Position numbers and translations under genes: made by a program. From an uncultured Lentisphaeria bacterium (GTDB taxonomy: Bacteria > Verrucomicrobiota > Lentisphaeria > JABSQK01 > CAJWLW01), in NCBI GenBank assembly GCA_913042885.1, contig CAJWLW010000217.1, positions 1-8,283 of the forward strand: a DNA stretch of 8,283 nt, in the 5' to 3' direction. The notes under the pieces were generated by a model. It was not told the DNA's origin, ran no database searches, and worked only from the letters and a program-made list of their open reading frames with translations. This document shows, piece after piece, positions 6,108-8,283 of this stretch (position 1 is its first letter; every line of letters begins with the position of its first letter).

Positions 6108-6142
6108 AGATACCTGAAACCTGACACCTCAAACCTGAAACT
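6108..6142 (+). repeat. Tandem heptamer array directly abutting the GH88 start codon
   Basis: Five head-to-tail 7-nt units run AGATACC, TGAAACC, TGACACC, TCAAACC, TGAAACT, and the last base is followed at once by ATG 6143. The array lies in the 76-bp gap after aroK and replaces any recognisable ribosome-binding site. AGATACC is identical to a unit in the array at 1221-1255. Heptanucleotide short tandem repeats are known between genes in some bacteria (for example the STRR families of filamentous cyanobacteria). Whether this is a related phenomenon is unknown. Confidence 0.7.
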
Positions 6143-7534
6143 ATGATTGACATCGACTACGACGTCACCCCCGCCGATCTGTCCGCCAGGTTGCGGCAAC
6201 TCTTTGAGCTCGCAGGCAGGAAAATTATCGATATCCAGAACTCCTGGGACGCGGCCGATGGTACCCCGGTGTTCACGGTAGAAGGCCGCTACACGACCCG
6301 CGGCTGGACGGAATGGACCCAGGGCTTTCAGTTTGGCAGCGCCGTGCTCCAATACGACGTCACCGGCGACGCCCACTTTCTCGAGCTCGGCCGCCGCCGG
6401 ACTGTCGAAGTTATGGCTGGTCACGTGAGCCATGTCGGCGTGCACGACCACGGGTTCAATAACGTCAGCACCTACGGCAACCTTCTGCGGCTGATGCGGG
6501 AGGGCCGGATCCCCGTGAACAATTGGGAGCAGAACTTCTATGAACTGGCGCTAAAACTCTCGGGTGCTGTCCAGGCGGCACGCTGGACCGACCTGCCCAA
6601 CGGTCTCGGATACATCTATTCGTTCAATGGCCCGCACTCCCTGTTTTCCGACACCATTCGGTCGCTTCGGGTGCTGGCAATGAGCGACCGACTCGGACAC
6701 GTGCTTATGGGCGAGAAAGACCGGCGCATCAACCTGCTGGACCGGGCTTGGCGTCATGCGGAGACGACAGCGCAATACAATGTATATTTCGGGAAAGACC
6801 GTGACTCTTGGGACGTCCCCGGACGCGTTGTGCATGAGTCGATTTTTAATCTCAACGATGGTTCCTATCGTTGTCCCAGCACCCAGCAAGGGTACACGCC
6901 GTTCTCGACCTGGACCCGCGGGCATGCCTGGATTCTGTGCGGCTACCCCGAGCAACTCGAATTCATCGATTCCCTGCCGGACGAGGTCTTTGACACCTGC
7001 GCCGCCGACCTCTACGGCAGCCGCGAGGCGGTGACCAACCGGTTCATCGACGTCGCTGTCGCCTGCGCCGACTTCTATATCAGGGAAACGCCGACCGACG
7101 GTATTCCCTACTGGGACACCGGGGCGCCGGGCCTGGCGTACATGGAGGGGTACCGCGAACTGCCGGCCGACCCCTACAATGCCTATGAACCTGTGGACAG
7201 CTCCGCGGCGGCGATTTCGGCCCAGGGCCTGATCCGGCTCGGGCGCTACCTGAACGGCCGCGGTTGCACAGAGGAGGGGAGCAAGTACCTGCAGGCCGGC
7301 CTGACGGTGGCACGGCGCTTGTTCGAAGAACCCTATCTGTCGACGGATGACGCCCACCAGGGGTTGATCCTGCACTCCATCTACCACCGGCCAAATGGCT
7401 GGGATCATGTGCCCGAAGGTCGGTCGATTCCGTGCGGCGAGTCTTCCATGTGGGGCGACTACCACGCCCTCGAACTCGGCGTGCTGTTGCATCGGTTGGC
7501 TACCGACCAGCCGTACTATGCCTTCTTTGGCTAG
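6143..7534 (+). CDS. Glycoside hydrolase family 88-type unsaturated glucuronyl/uronyl hydrolase
   Basis: This 463-residue (alpha/alpha)6-barrel protein resembles unsaturated glucuronyl hydrolases, which hydrate the 4,5 double bond of the terminal uronic acid left by polysaccharide lyases and so release it. Aligned from memory to the Bacillus enzyme, the catalytic aspartates would be Asp102 (HDHGF, 101-105) and Asp170 (LFSDTIRSL). Supporting active-site residues are His231 (GRVVHES), Gln249 in QGY, Arg259 and Trp263 (WTRGHAW), DSSAAAISAQGL (352-363), and the closing GESSMWGDY (432-440). The first motif has His103 where Leu, Ile or Thr is usual. There is no signal peptide, so it is probably cytosolic and acts on imported oligosaccharides. 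Length is somewhat above the usual 370-400. The start at 6143 is set by the preceding heptamer array and alignment; no Shine-Dalgarno is seen. It converges on crcB 13 bp later, with no terminator visible between them. Confidence 0.85.
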   Translation: MIDIDYDVTPADLSARLRQLFELAGRKIIDIQNSWDAADGTPVFTVEGRYTTRGWTEWTQGFQFGSAVLQYDVTGDAHFLELGRRRTVEVMAGHVSHVGVHDHGFNNVSTYGNLLRLMREGRIPVNNWEQNFYELALKLSGAVQAARWTDLPNGLGYIYSFNGPHSLFSDTIRSLRVLAMSDRLGHVLMGEKDRRINLLDRAWRHAETTAQYNVYFGKDRDSWDVPGRVVHESIFNLNDGSYRCPSTQQGYTPFSTWTRGHAWILCGYPEQLEFIDSLPDEVFDTCAADLYGSREAVTNRFIDVAVACADFYIRETPTDGIPYWDTGAPGLAYMEGYRELPADPYNAYEPVDSSAAAISAQGLIRLGRYLNGRGCTEEGSKYLQAGLTVARRLFEEPYLSTDDAHQGLILHSIYHRPNGWDHVPEGRSIPCGESSMWGDYHALELGVLLHRLATDQPYYAFFG

Positions 7535-7547
7535 CCTCAGGCCGCAA

Positions 7548-7934
7548 TCATTGCCCGATTCGCGACACCAGAATCCCGAGATAAACGGCACCAAGCCCCG
7601 CTACCAAGTGCAAGCCGACATGCGCCAGTGCGGCACCAGGCTGCTTGTTGTCGAGTAGCGTGTAGGCCTCGAAGCCAAACGCCGAAAAGGTCGTAAATCC
7701 CCCCAAAACCCCGACAAAGATCAACAGTCGCATTTCGTCCTCAAACAGCGCCCGGTTCGCAGCGAGCCCTTCGAGCAGGCCAATCACGAAACAGCCCACG
7801 ACATTGACCGCCAAAGTGCCAACTGGCATCCACGGCGTTTTTTCCCCTAACAGCTGCTGGACTCCAAGGCTTGCCAGATAACGGCAGACGGCGCCGATAA
7901 AACCGCCTAACCCGACAAAAAGTACATTGATCAT
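7548..7934 (-). CDS. crcB: Fluoride-specific ion channel (Fluc/CrcB)
   Basis: This 128-residue inner-membrane protein exports fluoride and works as a dual-topology antiparallel homodimer. Four hydrophobic segments are visible at about residues 3-24, 38-58, 69-94 and 101-125. Family motifs are present: GGFIGAVCRY (10-19) with Arg18, GTLAVNVVGCFVIG (39-52) with Asn44, and GGFTTFSAFGFE (78-89), which contains the polar track (Thr81, Thr82, Ser84) and the phenylalanines of the fluoride path (Phe83, Phe86). The chosen start is ATG at 7934 (MINVLFVGLGG), which gives the normal family length. An in-frame ATG 21 codons upstream would add a hydrophilic extension (MLHCQAAGFENRYRRR) and is unlikely. A GGGG lies about 10 nt upstream of the start. 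It converges with the GH88 gene and seems an independent unit. Confidence 0.95.
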   Translation of the reverse strand: MINVLFVGLGGFIGAVCRYLASLGVQQLLGEKTPWMPVGTLAVNVVGCFVIGLLEGLAANRALFEDEMRLLIFVGVLGGFTTFSAFGFEAYTLLDNKQPGAALAHVGLHLVAGLGAVYLGILVSRIGQ

Positions 7935-7980
7935 CGCTATTTTCCCCACTCGCCTGCGATAGCGGTTTTCGAATCCCGCT
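7935..7980 (-). promoter_or_regulatory. crcB leader with two competing hairpins
   Basis: In the minus-strand leader, AGCGG (7980-7976) can pair with CCGCT (7965-7961). Separately, CGCTAT (7964-7959) can pair with ATAGCG (7940-7935), which touches the crcB ATG. Both stems need bases 7964-7961, so they exclude each other. The second loop contains the GGGG Shine-Dalgarno-like run. This layout could allow translational control. I do not see the conserved core of the known fluoride riboswitch, so the assignment is only structural. Confidence 0.3.
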
Positions 7981-8068
7981 GCCTGACAATGTAACACCCC
8001 TTTTCGATTTGAACTGCGGTCACCGAATTCGCAATGGCAAAGCTGTATCCCAAAGTGGAATTTTTTTC

Positions 8069-8097
8069 TTGGAATCGGCTGGAAAAAAACCTATAAC
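8069..8097 (+). promoter_or_regulatory. Candidate sigma-70-type promoter for the right-end gene
   Basis: TTGGAA (8069-8074) and TATAAC (8092-8097) are separated by 17 bp, matching 4/6 and 5/6 bases of the TTGACA/TATAAT consensus. It lies in an AT-rich stretch between crcB (divergent) and the right-end reading frame. Transcription would start near 8104, leaving a leader of about 70-130 nt depending on the start codon. A T7 run (8061-8067) and an A7 run (8083-8089) inside or next to the element may add curvature. Confidence 0.45.
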
Positions 8098-8234
8098 GTG
8101 CTTTGAATCGAATAGATGGATTGGCGCAAGCGGGTGCCAGTTCAGACGGTGTTTGTAAGTCAATGGAGGTTTTTTTGACAACGCAACTAATTGATTTAAC
8201 GAGAGATACTACTCAAACTGAGGAAGAGAATCCC

Positions 8235-8283
8235 ATGAAAATACACACAAAATTCCGGCGGAAATTCCGGCGGAAATGGCCTT
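8235..8283 (+). CDS. Start of an unidentified gene with polybasic N-terminus (3' partial)
   Basis: Only 16 codons are visible: MKIHTKFRRKFRRKWP, with no stop before the window ends. AGGAAG at 8221-8226 lies 8 nt upstream of ATG 8235. The frame is also open further upstream: TTG 8175 has an excellent GGAGG (8165-8169) five bases before it and would add 20 mostly polar/acidic residues (TTQLIDLTRDTTQTEEENP), and ATG 8163 is in frame too. Start choice is therefore uncertain. The basic N-terminus could be the n-region of a signal peptide or membrane anchor, but the hydrophobic part would lie beyond the window. The upstream DNA is less GC-rich than its neighbours. No family can be named. Confidence 0.4.
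   Translation, partial: MKIHTKFRRKFRRKWP
8250..8273 (+). repeat. Perfect 12-bp tandem duplication encoding KFRR twice
   Basis: AAATTCCGGCGG occurs twice head to tail, and the next four bases (AAAT) begin a third copy. In the proposed frame it encodes KFRR-KFRR-K. Its in-frame length suggests a slippage duplication inside coding sequence. Confidence 0.85.

Noticed and set aside
7535..7547. Bidirectional terminator between the GH88 gene and crcB
   Set aside because: Only 13 bp separate the two stop codons and no stem-loop with a T-run is visible there.
6551..7594. Antisense open frame (347 codons) across the GH88 gene
   Set aside because: It overlaps both the GH88 gene and the end of crcB, and shows no motifs or plausible start context.
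7956..7988. tRNA 3'-end-like sequence (T-loop-like TTCGAAT with flanking GCGG/CCGC)
   Set aside because: The stem leaves a 10-nt loop instead of 7, no acceptor, D or anticodon arms are found upstream, and there is no CCA; it is better explained as part of the crcB leader hairpin.
8034..8096. 20-codon open frame from ATG 8034
   Set aside because: It is too short, has no Shine-Dalgarno, overlaps the candidate promoter, and the T7/A7 tracts explain its codons.

Overview
This GC-rich bacterial window carries a densely packed run of same-strand metabolic genes. The phylum cannot be fixed from sequence alone. The mix of a Gfo/Idh/MocA oxidoreductase, a xylose-isomerase-like TIM barrel and a GH88-type hydrolase, together with several starts that lack a Shine-Dalgarno sequence, would suit a Verrucomicrobiota/Kiritimatiellota/Planctomycetota-like heterotroph. 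That is a weak inference.

Layout. Positions 1-396 hold the 3' end of an unrecognised protein, read in frame 1, with a nearly perfect 18-bp tandem repeat encoding (DERPPR)n. Then come an SDR oxidoreductase (415-1212), a sugar-phosphate isomerase/epimerase-like TIM barrel (1261-2079), a Gfo/Idh/MocA dehydrogenase (2091-3248) and shikimate dehydrogenase aroE (3252-4097, GTG start). After a 137-bp spacer with an inverted repeat and an AT-rich box come EPSP synthase aroA (4235-5536) and shikimate kinase aroK (5533-6066), which overlap by 4 bp. Next is a GH88-type unsaturated uronyl hydrolase (6143-7534). A fluoride channel gene, crcB, lies on the minus strand (7934-7548) and converges on it. To its right is a divergent intergenic region with a plausible sigma-70-type promoter and the first codons of another plus-strand gene (from about 8235) that runs off the window.

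How the genes may work together. aroE, aroA and aroK supply three of the last steps of the shikimate pathway (dehydroshikimate to shikimate, shikimate to shikimate-3-phosphate, then EPSP). SDR, TIM barrel and Gfo/Idh form a typical sugar or polyol oxidation/isomerisation set, and GH88 enzymes release unsaturated uronic acids from oligosaccharides. The 3-bp gap between the Gfo/Idh gene and aroE places the catabolic-looking and aromatic-biosynthesis genes in one likely transcript.

Most unusual points: the in-frame 18-bp repeat; an SDR whose YxxxK motif reads YxxxR; heptameric short-repeat leaders that share the word AGATACC and occupy the ribosome-binding region of two genes; a divergent AroA active-site loop; and mutually exclusive hairpins in the crcB leader. 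I see no clearly new defence, mobile or RNA-guided system here.
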